NCBI GenBank assembly: GCA_050018415.1
Contig: JBEKAB010000001.1
Coordinates: 62,001-126,000, forward strand
Length of the DNA: 64,000 nucleotides
Source of the DNA: UBA1161 sp002311745
Lineage (GTDB): Bacteria; Planctomycetota; Phycisphaerae; Tepidisphaerales; Tepidisphaeraceae
Direction: 5' to 3'
The notes under the pieces were generated by a model. That model was not told the DNA's origin. It saw only the letters and a program-made list of their open reading frames with translations, and did no database searches. The position numbers and the translations under genes were made by a program. This document shows positions 30,106 to 37,478 of the stretch, one piece after another. Position 1 is the stretch's first letter. Every line of letters begins with the position of its first letter.

Positions 30106-30134
30106 TTGACAACTATCCAATCATACTCCATAAT
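30106..30134 (+). promoter_or_regulatory. Rightward sigma-70 promoter of the repressor gene
   Basis: -35 TTGACA at 30106-30111 (6/6), 17-base spacer, -10 CATAAT at 30129-30134 (5/6). It faces the repressor gene at 30212, giving a leader of about 70 bases. The -10 is inside the 30127-30139 palindrome, so a bound repressor would block it (autoregulation). Confidence 0.75.
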
Positions 30135-30147
30135 ATGGAATATGCAA
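30120..30147 (-). promoter_or_regulatory. Leftward promoter of the early phage operon
   Basis: Read on the minus strand: -35 TTGCAT (complement of 30142-30147), 16-base spacer, -10 TATGAT (complement of 30120-30125, 5/6). The palindromic operator lies in the spacer. It faces the gene at 30048 and overlaps the rightward promoter, so the two are mutually exclusive for RNA polymerase. Confidence 0.65.
30127..30139. promoter_or_regulatory. Palindromic operator shared by both switch promoters
   Basis: TCCATAATATGGA is a perfect 6-1-6 inverted repeat in a GC-rich genome. It covers the -10 of the rightward promoter and the spacer of the leftward one. The adjacent XRE-family repressor is the obvious candidate ligand. 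No second copy was noticed nearby. Confidence 0.7.
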
Positions 30148-30211
30148 GTAAAATCTGTGGCATTTATTTCTTGAAAAATGCCCCATGCTGGGTAAAAAGG
30201 TAGGCAAGCAC

Positions 30212-30931
30212 ATGCCCCGCGTCGCGTACGTTTTTGGCAAGAAGCTGGCCGCGGCCCGCAACGGGCTGGCAATCACTCAGCGCGAACTGGGTGAGGCCAT
30301 CGGCGGTGTTTCGGATGAGACCATCAGCCGCGTTGAACGCAACGAGGTCGCCGGCATCTTGGCCAAGCGCCTGCCCAAGCTGGCCGCGGCTCTGGGCATG
30401 AGCCTGGAAGAATTCAAGACCAGCTTCTGCCCGCCTTTGGACAAGCTCCACTCCGATGCCGCCGCCGCCAAGGCCGGCCTGCCCGCTGGCCTGAACATGC
30501 GCCGCGTTCAACCGGCGCGCATCGTGCCCGAATTCCCCATCGGCATCGCCGCCAATCGCCGGGTCGACAAGCTGGCCGATTACCCCGAGGCCAACCGCCT
30601 GGTCGCCACCGCCGATCGCCGCGCGTTCACCGCCCCCGTCGACGGCGACTGCCAGCATCCCAAATGGAAGCACGGCGAGATCGTCGTCTTCAGCTACGAC
30701 GCCGTCGAACGCGAAGGCATACTGCCGGGCAAGTCGTACTATATCGCCTTCACCGATGGCAGCACGACTTTCAAGCGCGTCTTTTTCGACGAGCGCGATC
30801 CGGAGATTTACATCCTACGCTGCTGGAACCGCAAAAAATACCCCCAGGACCAGCGCGTGCACCGCGACGAAATCGTTCGCATCGCCCGCGCCATGTCCAA
30901 ACACGTCGCTGTGGATGAGGATGCGGAATAG
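30212..30931 (+). CDS. CI/LexA-like phage repressor (XRE HTH plus S24-like domain)
   Basis: 239 residues from ATG 30212, preferred to ATG 30185 because AAGG lies 11 bases upstream and the N-terminus fits the HTH. XRE helix-turn-helix at ~9-65 (ITQRELGEAIGGVSDETISRVE). Linker ~75-105 has two Ala-Gly pairs (88-89, 92-93) like CI/LexA cleavage sites. S24-like C-terminal domain ~135-225 with VDGDCQHPKW and TTFKRVFF; Lys188 matches the catalytic lysine, but the serine position is Cys147. Only plus-strand gene of the prophage. Expected to hold the lytic genes off through the 30127 operator. Confidence 0.88.
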   Translation: MPRVAYVFGKKLAAARNGLAITQRELGEAIGGVSDETISRVERNEVAGILAKRLPKLAAALGMSLEEFKTSFCPPLDKLHSDAAAAKAGLPAGLNMRRVQPARIVPEFPIGIAANRRVDKLADYPEANRLVATADRRAFTAPVDGDCQHPKWKHGEIVVFSYDAVEREGILPGKSYYIAFTDGSTTFKRVFFDERDPEIYILRCWNRKKYPQDQRVHRDEIVRIARAMSKHVAVDEDAE

Positions 30932-30953
30932 CCGCCCCTGCTGTCCGCCAAAG

Positions 30954-30979
30954 CCGATGGATGGCCATCCATCGGTTTT
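30954..30979. terminator. Intrinsic terminator between repressor and late operon
   Basis: A perfect 22-base palindrome (30954-30975; CCGATGGAT stem, GGCC loop, ATCCATCGG) is followed by TTTT (30976-30979). On the other strand the stem is followed by CTTT. It lies between two convergent stops (30931 plus, 30982 minus), so it probably serves both directions. Confidence 0.75.
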
Positions 30980-30981
30980 CG

Positions 30982-32049
30982 TCACAGCGAATACCCCGCG
31001 TTTTTCAGGTTGGTATACAGGCTGTTCAGCTCCGAGCGCAGGTTGGTCACATCCGTTTTGAGATTGTTGAGCATGTTCTGCTCGTTGCTGCTGTAGTTAC
31101 TCCCGGCGGTTTGAAACGTCGCGAGGCTCTGGATGGTGATGGCCGCCGATTGCGGTGGGAACCACGTGTAGACCATGTACCAGATGTCGTTGGTCGGGCT
31201 TCCGCCGGGATAGGCGCCGACGGGGAATCCGGCCATCATGCCCCAGACGTACGTGCCGCTCGTCAATGCGTTCAGGCCCGAATTGGGCCGGTACGTCTGC
31301 TCCCAGTTGTTGACGATCCAGCAGTTGTCCTGGCCCGTGATGCCCTGGTTGGCGTAATTCGCCATCGGAGATGAATAGGAGTTTTGAGAGTTGGCAAACT
31401 GTCCGCGCGGAATTTCTCCGCGGTAGACGCCGCCGTACGTGTTCAGATAGGCGCCGGTGATCTTGGCGAGCACCGGGCGGATGGGCCAGTCGCCGATGTA
31501 GACAATCGTCCGCGGCGTGCTCTCGCTGGTCTGGCCCATGATGCGGCCCACCGCGTAGAACAAATCCGATTGCACGGAACAAAGCAGGTGGGTGCCTTTG
31601 ACGTATTGTTCCGGCACGTTGATGACCAGGGCGTTGTTGACCGGAATTGATCCGTTCGGCGTTGTCGTGGCGTACTTGGGTCCGTCGGTGTAATTCTGCG
31701 TCGTCTGGGGTTGAAGCTGAAATTGCGTGGTGGTGCTGCCGGTGCTGTTGCCGGACAGGATGGTGCCGCGGTATCGCCCGCCGCCGCCGGTGTAGTCCGG
31801 GTTGGATCCCGAGCCTCCGTCGCTGGTCGTCGGCTCGGGGCCGAGGATGGCGACCAGCGCCAATGGGCCGGCGGACGGGGCCACGGAAAGAAGGTTCCCC
31901 GCAGCCGTTTGGTGCAAACTCAGGGGCGGTTTAACCGCCCACTTGTCCAACCGCTCCAGGTTTTCCGCGATATAGTTGAATAGGTCCGCCTCCAGCGTGA
32001 TGACGCTTCCGGGCGCTGCGCGCGGCAACGGCTTCATGACCCGCTCCAA
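30982..32049 (-). CDS. Putative virion structural protein (last gene of late block)
   Basis: 355 residues. N-terminal helix (TLEADLFNYIAENLERLDKWAV), then a Gly/Ser/Thr/Asn-rich beta region, a predicted globular part (IVYIGDWPIRPVLAKITGAYLNTYGGVYRGEI) and a C-terminal coiled coil (NEQNMLNNLKTDVTNLRSELN). Such sequence is typical of tail-tip or fibre proteins, but no family is recognised. Start ATG 32049 abuts the upstream stop; ATG 32037 is an alternative. Confidence 0.65.
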   Translation of the reverse strand: MERVMKPLPRAAPGSVITLEADLFNYIAENLERLDKWAVKPPLSLHQTAAGNLLSVAPSAGPLALVAILGPEPTTSDGGSGSNPDYTGGGGRYRGTILSGNSTGSTTTQFQLQPQTTQNYTDGPKYATTTPNGSIPVNNALVINVPEQYVKGTHLLCSVQSDLFYAVGRIMGQTSESTPRTIVYIGDWPIRPVLAKITGAYLNTYGGVYRGEIPRGQFANSQNSYSSPMANYANQGITGQDNCWIVNNWEQTYRPNSGLNALTSGTYVWGMMAGFPVGAYPGGSPTNDIWYMVYTWFPPQSAAITIQSLATFQTAGSNYSSNEQNMLNNLKTDVTNLRSELNSLYTNLKNAGYSL

Positions 32050-32871
32050 TCACAATAACAGCCCGTTGTAATCGTACGACGCGAACGGCGGCTGATTGCT
32101 TGCCTTGAACGCCACCGGCCGCCACCCGTTGGCCGGATCGTACGCCACGTTCCATCCCACCGAGCGGTAGGTGAACGCATAGGTCATGTCCCATCCCGGC
32201 GTGCCGTTGCTGAACAGCCGCCGCTGCGACGCCGCCCCGTCGAATTTCACCGTCCCCGCCGCGGCACCCTGGAACGGCGCCGAGTTCACCGTGTTGGTGG
32301 CGGCGATGATCTGGCCGACGGGAATCGACGGCAGGTTGTTGCGCGTCTGGCGAAACGTGATCGTCGTGATCCGCAAAGCCGGGTTTTGGTCCGTCGCCAC
32401 GTCGCCGCCGCTGCTATCGCTGAATTTCAAGCTCGCCGTCGAGCCGGAAAGTGTGAACCATTCCGCCCCGTAGTCCACCGAAAAGACGCCCGTCTCGATC
32501 CCTTCCTGATACGGCAGCGATTTGTAGATCACGCGGATGCGCGCGTACTTGTATCCCACCAGGCCGTTGGGCCCGACGCTCAACCCGCTTTCCCCCGGGA
32601 TTCCCTCGACTTCAATGGTATCGACGAATAGCCACGGCGCATCCGGGTACGCCGACGGCGCGACGTACTCAACGAGGTAGGGGCTTTCCTGCACCACCGA
32701 GCCACGCAGGGCGTTGATCAGCGCCACGCGGTCCGTCCAGGTGCACACCAGCGTCCGGATGGCCGATGAGGGGGAGCTGCGGACAAACTGCTCCTTGGTC
32801 CCTTCATCCCAGACCTGAACGCCGCACAGTGTGATCGCAGTGGATGCGTCGAGTCCCATGGTTCCCGCCAT
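32050..32871 (-). CDS. Hypothetical phage tail protein
   Basis: 273 residues, beta-rich, no signal peptide. Opening (GVQVWDEGTKEQFVRSSPS; IRTLVCTWTDRVALINALRG) followed by VDTIEVEGIPGES and ARIRVIYKSLPY suggests a tail or baseplate structural protein, but no family is recognised. It starts 3 bases after the repeat-containing gene upstream, in the row of tail genes after the capsid. Confidence 0.6.
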   Translation of the reverse strand: MAGTMGLDASTAITLCGVQVWDEGTKEQFVRSSPSSAIRTLVCTWTDRVALINALRGSVVQESPYLVEYVAPSAYPDAPWLFVDTIEVEGIPGESGLSVGPNGLVGYKYARIRVIYKSLPYQEGIETGVFSVDYGAEWFTLSGSTASLKFSDSSGGDVATDQNPALRITTITFRQTRNNLPSIPVGQIIAATNTVNSAPFQGAAAGTVKFDGAASQRRLFSNGTPGWDMTYAFTYRSVGWNVAYDPANGWRPVAFKASNQPPFASYDYNGLLL

Positions 32872-32874
32872 CGG

Positions 32875-33255
32875 TTAGAACTTCACCACCGCAACGGTGG
32901 GCAGATGATTCACCGCTTCATCCAGTTTCTTGACCGCTTGGTTGAATAGCGAGCTATCCGGAAACGCGACCGTGTCGCTGGTATCCGTCGCACCTTGGCG
33001 GGCCCCAACCCCTTCGTCGCCAGTGGCCGCACCGGCCAGGCTCGCAGCCAGCGAGTTTTGCCCGGCACGCGATGCGGCCGCACTGGTCAGGCTCGCAATC
33101 AGCGAGTTTTGTCCGCAGCGCGATGCGACCGTCGTGCCGCCTGCGATAAAGACCGGTTCCCGTGCATCTCGAAGATGCAACGAAACGTGCGATCCCTGTT
33201 GGCGGCGTCTGTGCGCTTCGGCGGCCAAGCTGCTGGCGTGTTGTTCGGCGCTCAT
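32875..33255 (-). CDS. Hypothetical phage protein with a 17-residue tandem repeat
   Basis: 126 residues. N-terminal helix (SAEQHASSLAAEAHRRRQQG), a central duplicated unit around GQNSLIASLTSAA and GQNSLAASLAGAA, and a C-terminal helix (FNQAVKKLDEAVNHL). ATG 33255 overlaps the preceding stop as ATGA. It occupies the place where a long tape-measure gene would normally follow the assembly chaperones, but is far too short to be one. Function unknown. Confidence 0.6.
   Translation of the reverse strand: MSAEQHASSLAAEAHRRRQQGSHVSLHLRDAREPVFIAGGTTVASRCGQNSLIASLTSAAASRAGQNSLAASLAGAATGDEGVGARQGATDTSDTVAFPDSSLFNQAVKKLDEAVNHLPTVAVVKF
33026..33127. repeat. Two tandem 51-bp units inside a phage gene
   Basis: 33026-33076 and 33077-33127 differ at a few positions and keep the reading frame, encoding two 17-residue units with the core GQNSL-ASL. 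In-frame duplication by slippage or unequal exchange is the simple explanation. Confidence 0.75.
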
Positions 33256-33509
33256 ATCACTCCCTTATCGCGCAGATACTGCTGGATTTGTCCGCCCAGC
33301 GCATCCGCATCAACCGCCCCCCCGCCGTGCAGACGAATCTGAGTCGCGATATCACTTGGCGGAACGTCCAACAGGCGCGACGGCAGCCAGCCGTTGGCCG
33401 CCGCAACTTGATCCAAAATGATCGCCCGCCGATCGGCGGCGATCCGGGCTGCCTCGGCGGGCGAAACGCTGTCCATACCCAGGGCGTGCAGCACCTGGGG
33501 AATTGTCAT
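33252..33509 (-). CDS. Second tail-assembly chaperone frame (T), separate ORF or frameshift extension
   Basis: 85 residues if started at ATG 33509, which overlaps the upstream stop as ATGA. The frame is open further back and can also be entered by a -1 shift at the A8 run (33605-33612), which would give a 253-residue fusion with the upstream protein. Helical sequence (TIPQVLHALGMDSVSPAEAARIAADRRAI). In lambda-like phages gpG and gpGT are made this way and load the tail tube. Which route is used cannot be told from sequence alone. Confidence 0.6.
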   Translation of the reverse strand: MTIPQVLHALGMDSVSPAEAARIAADRRAIILDQVAAANGWLPSRLLDVPPSDIATQIRLHGGGAVDADALGGQIQQYLRDKGVI

Positions 33510-34012
33510 GGTGGCGACGTCCTGGCAGCGGTATCCGCGCCGGCCAAGCTGACTGAAGATGCCCCGCCATCGGACGCCGGTGTTTGCGACGGAGGGGCCG
33601 GCGATTTTTTTTCGCCGCGGTATCCCCACAAATCCCAGACCGCCTTGGCGATGGATTCGCCCTCCGGCCCCGCCAGAAGCTCGGCCGCCTGGACTCGCGT
33701 CGTCCGCGGCTGGCCCTTCCGCAGCGAAAGCCAAAGCAAAAATGGCAGTGCCCCCGCCGACACCGCCCACGCATCGAACGCCGGCGAGCCAAACACCGGC
33801 GGCGAATCCTTCAGATTATCCACCGCCCGCGCATACATCGCCTGCCGCACGACCTCGGGCAGGGCCGCCGACGCCTGCGCCACCGTCCGCAGATAATGCC
33901 GCGCCGCTTCCGTCTCCGCCTCCGCCCACTCCACCAGCCGCGGCGGTGACAGCGTGGCGCCCGGCACCGCCGAAGAATTCCCCCCGCCGACAAGATCCTG
34001 AAGTTCCGACAT
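33506..34012 (-). CDS. Putative tail assembly chaperone (G-like)
   Basis: 168 residues, helical: VEWAEAETEAARHYLRTVAQAS, ALPFLLWLSLRKGQP and AAELLAGPEGESIAKAVWDLWG, then a low-complexity Pro/Ala/Ser tail after a Lys-Lys pair coded by an A run. Its position just after the tail-tube gene, its size, and a slippery sequence followed by a second overlapping frame fit the gpG role. No sequence family is recognised, so this is a context-based call. Confidence 0.6.
   Translation of the reverse strand: MSELQDLVGGGNSSAVPGATLSPPRLVEWAEAETEAARHYLRTVAQASAALPEVVRQAMYARAVDNLKDSPPVFGSPAFDAWAVSAGALPFLLWLSLRKGQPRTTRVQAAELLAGPEGESIAKAVWDLWGYRGEKKSPAPPSQTPASDGGASSVSLAGADTAARTSPP
33605..33613 (-). other. Candidate -1 ribosomal frameshift site
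   Basis: Minus strand reads G AAA AAA AA T across 33613-33604; in the frame of the chaperone gene the codons are GAA AAA AAA TCG, so the heptamer A AAA AAA is in the right register for a -1 slip. After the slip the reading frame continues ATC GCC GGC and stays open to the stop at 33252-33254. Confidence 0.55.
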
Positions 34013-34015
34013 GCG

Positions 34016-34432
34016 TTAGCTCGGGTACGTGAAGCTGCCGCTTCCTTTGCACAGGACCTTGGTCGTGATCTTTCCATCCACGACCAGTTGCTGCGGCGTG
34101 CCGTCCACGATCAGCGACGAAAAGCTCCAGCACAAGCCATCCAGCGCACCGGCGGACGACTGATGCAGACACAACTTCACGTTGCTCAGCACCGCCCCGA
34201 CGTTGATCGACAGCGGCGCCGCGAACGGGTTGTTGCCGAAGTCGAAATCGATGTCGATCTCCACCGTGCAGTCTTTGAACGTGGCTTCGCGCAGGACGTA
34301 TCCGCCGCTCTTGCTGTTCTTGAACGGCGTCAGCTCCACCGTGGGCTGGACTTCCCATTTGGTGATCGGCAACTCGCTGCTGCCCAGAGCGGCCGTGCCG
34401 TAATACCCGGAATGAAATACCGAAGCGGCCAT
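34016..34432 (-). CDS. Putative tail tube / major tail protein
   Basis: 138 residues, beta-rich. ITKWEVQPTVELTPFKNSKSGGY followed by ATFKDCTVEIDIDFDF resembles the domain that tail-tube proteins of Mu-like and related phages use to stack rings. The position between capsid genes and the assembly chaperones supports this. The end (GKITTKVLCKGSGSFTYP) is also beta-strand-like. Confidence 0.6.
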   Translation of the reverse strand: MAASVFHSGYYGTAALGSSELPITKWEVQPTVELTPFKNSKSGGYVLREATFKDCTVEIDIDFDFGNNPFAAPLSINVGAVLSNVKLCLHQSSAGALDGLCWSFSSLIVDGTPQQLVVDGKITTKVLCKGSGSFTYPS

Positions 34433-34453
34433 GGATTCCTCCCAACTCCTGCG

Positions 34454-34948
34454 TTACGCGGAGCGACCCAGAATAGTGATCTTTCCCGCCACGTTCGTGC
34501 CGGCGGCGACGGTGACGGTGATCGTGTCGGCCGAGCCGGCGCTGACGGCATAGCCGGGATTGGGGTTCCACATCAGCCAAACCCCGCCGTTGGCTTGGGC
34601 CGTTCCACTGTCGGTGGCGGAGACGGGATGCGTCCCGCCTCCGATGGTCATGTCCTGCCCCGCGGTGGTGCTGTCGTTCTCCACTAGAATCGCGCACACG
34701 TGCAGCATCCCCAGCGCGTTTTGCAATGGGTCCAGTGCAGTGCCGACGTTAATAGTCAGCGGCGCACCGGCACTGACCTGGATCGGGGCCGAATAGCAGC
34801 GATCCACGTTTCCCGCCGTGTTTCCCGCGCCCACCGTGAACGTCGGGCTGTGATTCACCTGCGACGCGGCGACCGCCGGCGCCGCCCCCGCGGTGAGCTG
34901 CGCCTTGAGCGACAACGACATCGATGGATTGGATAAAACCGTTGCCAT
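34454..34948 (-). CDS. Putative phage structural protein
   Basis: 164 residues, Ala/Gly/Thr/Val-rich beta sequence (APLTINVGTALDPLQNALGM; TITVTVAAGTNVAGKITILG). The layout is that of a small virion jelly-roll or Ig-like protein, and it sits between the capsid and tail-tube genes. It shares the phrase INVG-AL with the neighbouring tail-tube candidate. No family recognised. Confidence 0.6.
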   Translation of the reverse strand: MATVLSNPSMSLSLKAQLTAGAAPAVAASQVNHSPTFTVGAGNTAGNVDRCYSAPIQVSAGAPLTINVGTALDPLQNALGMLHVCAILVENDSTTAGQDMTIGGGTHPVSATDSGTAQANGGVWLMWNPNPGYAVSAGSADTITVTVAAGTNVAGKITILGRSA

Positions 34949-34970
34949 ACTTTCTCCTCGCTCTGCCCCC

Positions 34971-35480
34971 TTATGGCTGGGTGGACAAAATCACCGACCG
35001 ATCCAGCTCCATGTGCACGACGATGCTCATGACGCTGACCCATCGCTGCGTGGCCCTTCGCCACTGCGGCTGGCCAAAGGCGTCATCGCGGCCTTGGCGA
35101 ATCTCCCAGGACCGCACCAGCCCACCCAATCCCAGGTCCGGCCCGGCACGCAACAACGCCGCCATCGCCGCGTATTTCAGGGCATTGACCGGCGTCACAC
35201 GCAGCGACTCGTGCGTCGCCACAAGCTGGTACGATTGCGACAGCGACGCCACGCGCGAGTTGCCGCCGAACGGCTGCAGCTCAAACGCTTCCGGCAGGAG
35301 CACCACTTCCGGCGTGTCCGACGCCTGCAACTGCCCTTTGAACCGCTCGAAGCTGCCGGCCGTCATGTCGATCAAATTCCCCGGACGCACGATCGCCGCA
35401 AAAGCGCTGCAAGATTGCAGCGCCTTCAGGATCGCCGACGATGCGGCAGTGAAAGGGTCCGTCGCCATGGAATGGGACAT
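34971..35480 (-). CDS. Putative tail terminator/completion protein
   Basis: 169 residues, alpha/beta. Helical start (AASSAILKALQSC), central beta part (ASLSQSYQLVATHESLRVTPVNALKYAAMAAL) and RWVSVMSIVVHMELDRSVIL at the end, consistent with gpU/tail-terminator-type proteins located just after the capsid gene. ATG 35480 is the last base of a hairpin stem whose loop carries GAGGAA, the probable ribosome binding site. Call by position; no diagnostic motif. Confidence 0.5.
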   Translation of the reverse strand: MSHSMATDPFTAASSAILKALQSCSAFAAIVRPGNLIDMTAGSFERFKGQLQASDTPEVVLLPEAFELQPFGGNSRVASLSQSYQLVATHESLRVTPVNALKYAAMAALLRAGPDLGLGGLVRSWEIRQGRDDAFGQPQWRRATQRWVSVMSIVVHMELDRSVILSTQP

Positions 35481-35516
35481 GAAACGTGAAAAACTTCCTC
35501 ACGTCTTCACGTTTCA
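35480..35516 (-). promoter_or_regulatory. Hairpin over the translation start downstream of the capsid gene
   Basis: TGAAACGTGAA (35480-35490) and TTCACGTTTCA (35506-35516) are an exact 11-bp inverted repeat with a 15-base loop. On the minus strand the loop holds GAGGAA and the A of the ATG at 35480 closes the stem. It may damp translation after the highly expressed capsid gene or end transcription partially. Confidence 0.55.
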
Positions 35517-35519
35517 CTC

Positions 35520-36638
35520 TTAAAACTTCACCGTCGCCACGAAGATCGCGCTGGGGACTTTGAGCACGGGCAGGAACGTATCGCCGTAGATGATCTTGGC
35601 CGTTGGCGGATCGGCGCTGGCGATGCCGTAGGCGAACATGCCGGAGCGCGTTTCCATGCTGGAGACGACGCTCGGCTCCGCCGGCGTGATGATCCCCGCC
35701 TTGGTCGGTACGGGATACGTGCCCTCCAGCGTGCCGATCCACGCGGTGCTCGGCTCAGGCGTGAAGACGACCTGGTCGTCGCCGACCAGCGTCTGGCGGT
35801 TGCCGTTCTGGTCGACGAAGAAGCTGTGGTACGCCTTGTGCCAGGTCAAGCCCAGCAGAGGATTGGGAATATCCGCCGTGGCGATGAAGCTGGGTCCGAA
35901 CGCCTCCGGGCCGTAGTTGGCGCGGAAGAAGTAGTTGCTCAGGCTGTTGTTGGTCGTCAGATAATTGGCGACGTTCTTGCCGTAGAACGCGTGCTTGAGC
36001 TCGTAGCCGGTCAGCTCCACGGCCGCCTGGTGCAGCGCCTGGACCTGCTTATCGATGGCCGCCGTCGGGTCCGACCACTTGGTGGAAATGATGGGATTGC
36101 CCGTGCCGAAGACGTCGAGCTGGTTCTGGTTGCCCGCCGGCACGCCGTAATCCACCGTCGTCTGCGCACTGGTGCTGCTGGGCAGCAGGTTGCCCTGGCC
36201 GTCGTAATAGATCTGCGTCTTGAACAGCATCGACGTCAGGGCGCTGATGCGCAGGTTGTCCTGCGTCCAGCGGGCCTCGCGGATTTGCCGGCTTACCTCG
36301 TCGATCCCCAGCTTCTGCTTGGCCAGGTCGTTATAGTTCAGCAGGTTGAGGTAGTCCTTCACCGGCAGGACGATGTTTTCGATGCTGTGCAGCAGCTTGA
36401 CGGCCTTGACGCCGATCTCGCGAAGCTGCCGGTTCTTCGACGGCGCGCCGTACGGCGAAAGGGTCGCGTTGGTGCGCGAGCCGCTGAAGACCTTGTATTC
36501 TCCCGTGTCGCCGTCCACGGTCTGATCGACCTGGAAGAAGGCTGGCGGGAACGGATTGGGGATGCCGCTGACCGTGCTCTGGATGATCCCGCACAGATTG
36601 GGCGCGCCCAGAATGTCGTTGATGGAAACGTACGCCAT
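35520..36638 (-). CDS. Major capsid protein (HK97 fold, lambda gpE-like)
   Basis: 372 residues, normal for a gpE-type capsid protein. Seen: N-terminal arm (NDILGAPNLCGIIQSTVSGIPNPFPPAFFQ), an E-loop region with PYGAPSKNRQLREIG, a long helix region (NYNDLAKQKLGIDEVSRQI), and C-terminal GTYPVPTKAGIITPAEPSVV/MFAYGI, typical of the phage_cap_E group. It follows protease-scaffold and decoration genes, the standard head order. ATG 36638. Confidence 0.85.
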   Translation of the reverse strand: MAYVSINDILGAPNLCGIIQSTVSGIPNPFPPAFFQVDQTVDGDTGEYKVFSGSRTNATLSPYGAPSKNRQLREIGVKAVKLLHSIENIVLPVKDYLNLLNYNDLAKQKLGIDEVSRQIREARWTQDNLRISALTSMLFKTQIYYDGQGNLLPSSTSAQTTVDYGVPAGNQNQLDVFGTGNPIISTKWSDPTAAIDKQVQALHQAAVELTGYELKHAFYGKNVANYLTTNNSLSNYFFRANYGPEAFGPSFIATADIPNPLLGLTWHKAYHSFFVDQNGNRQTLVGDDQVVFTPEPSTAWIGTLEGTYPVPTKAGIITPAEPSVVSSMETRSGMFAYGIASADPPTAKIIYGDTFLPVLKVPSAIFVATVKF

Positions 36639-36697
36639 GGTGATTGTCCTCGTTTGCGGAGGCTTCGCCTTCCGCGTGAATATCTCGCTCGCGGCCG

Positions 36698-36713
36698 GCC
36701 GACTTCAGTCGGC
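36698..36713. promoter_or_regulatory. Small hairpin upstream of the capsid gene
   Basis: GCCGACT-TC-AGTCGGC gives a 7-bp stem with a 2-base loop in the 84-base gap between the decoration-like gene and the capsid gene; a second imperfect hairpin (GGAGGC/GCCTTC) lies next to it at ~36656-36671. Without a T-tract it is more likely an RNA-processing or stability element than a terminator. Confidence 0.4.
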
Positions 36714-36722
36714 TGGTCCGGC

Positions 36723-37430
36723 TCATCCCGTGATGTCGTCCAGGAAGGTCACGCCCGGGCAAGCCGCGCGGATCGCCGACTTGATGTAGGTTTTCAGGCT
36801 CGCATCGGACGGATAGTTGACGATCATGCCCGTGTTGATCGTTCCGCCGCCGGCCAAAAGCCTGCCGCAGAACACGTCCACGCGGTTGGTATGCGTCTGA
36901 TCGACCACCTGCAGGCCGTCGACTTCGCACAGCAGCGTCAAGATGGTCTCGCTGCCATCGGTGGGCTGAATCGGCGATTGCGTAACCGCCGCGGCACTGG
37001 TGGCCGAGCACGTGATCACGCCCGTGCTGGTGTTGACCGCCGAGTAGGTGACGATCTGCGTGGCCACGGTGCCGCCGGCCGTCGGCGAGCCGGTCAGTTT
37101 GAACGTGCCGCTGGCGCCGATGCGCCGCACGATCTCGGCGGCCGTGTTCACGTCCGTCGCAATCGACGTCGCCCCGCTGGCCGTTGCCGATCCGCTCAGG
37201 CCGATGATGCTGTTGGCGTATTTGCCGCTGGCGGTGATCCGCCCCATCGGCATCCCCGCCCACAGCAGCCACGTATACGGTGCATTGAGCGCATTGCCCG
37301 ACGCCGTGCCGTCGACCGTCACCGGCGGGGCCCAGAACTGCGCGAATTCGCGCCCGGAATAGAACACCTCGCGCGGCTGCGAAACGAAGTTTCCAACCAC
37401 GCCGGGTTTGCCTTGTGGAATCGAGAACAT
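36723..37430 (-). CDS. Putative head decoration protein
   Basis: 235 residues, Gly/Ala/Ser/Thr-rich beta protein. The C-terminal half (ETILTLLCEVDGLQVVD; GGGTINTGMIVNYP; LKTYIKSAI) follows a low-complexity ASGATSIA region. It sits between protease-scaffold and capsid genes, the place of decoration protein gpD in lambda-like heads, but is about twice the usual gpD size. Function by position. Confidence 0.6.
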   Translation of the reverse strand: MFSIPQGKPGVVGNFVSQPREVFYSGREFAQFWAPPVTVDGTASGNALNAPYTWLLWAGMPMGRITASGKYANSIIGLSGSATASGATSIATDVNTAAEIVRRIGASGTFKLTGSPTAGGTVATQIVTYSAVNTSTGVITCSATSAAAVTQSPIQPTDGSETILTLLCEVDGLQVVDQTHTNRVDVFCGRLLAGGGTINTGMIVNYPSDASLKTYIKSAIRAACPGVTFLDDITG

Positions 37431-37478
37431 GGAGATCCTTTCACGTAGAAATGGTCATGGGTGATGGATGAAACGTCT

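Noticed and set aside
29632..30120. Longer version of the first leftward gene starting at ATG 30120
   Set aside because: That start would lie on the leftward -10 element, upstream of any plausible transcript start; ATG 30048 was used.
36640..36722. Rho-independent terminator before the capsid gene
   Set aside because: Hairpins are present but no T-tract follows on the minus strand, and the capsid gene downstream must be transcribed.
35826..37448. 540-codon open frame on the plus strand opposite the capsid and decoration genes
   Set aside because: The minus strand has convincing phage proteins in conserved order; the plus frame is Arg-rich with no motifs, as expected from GC-rich antisense.
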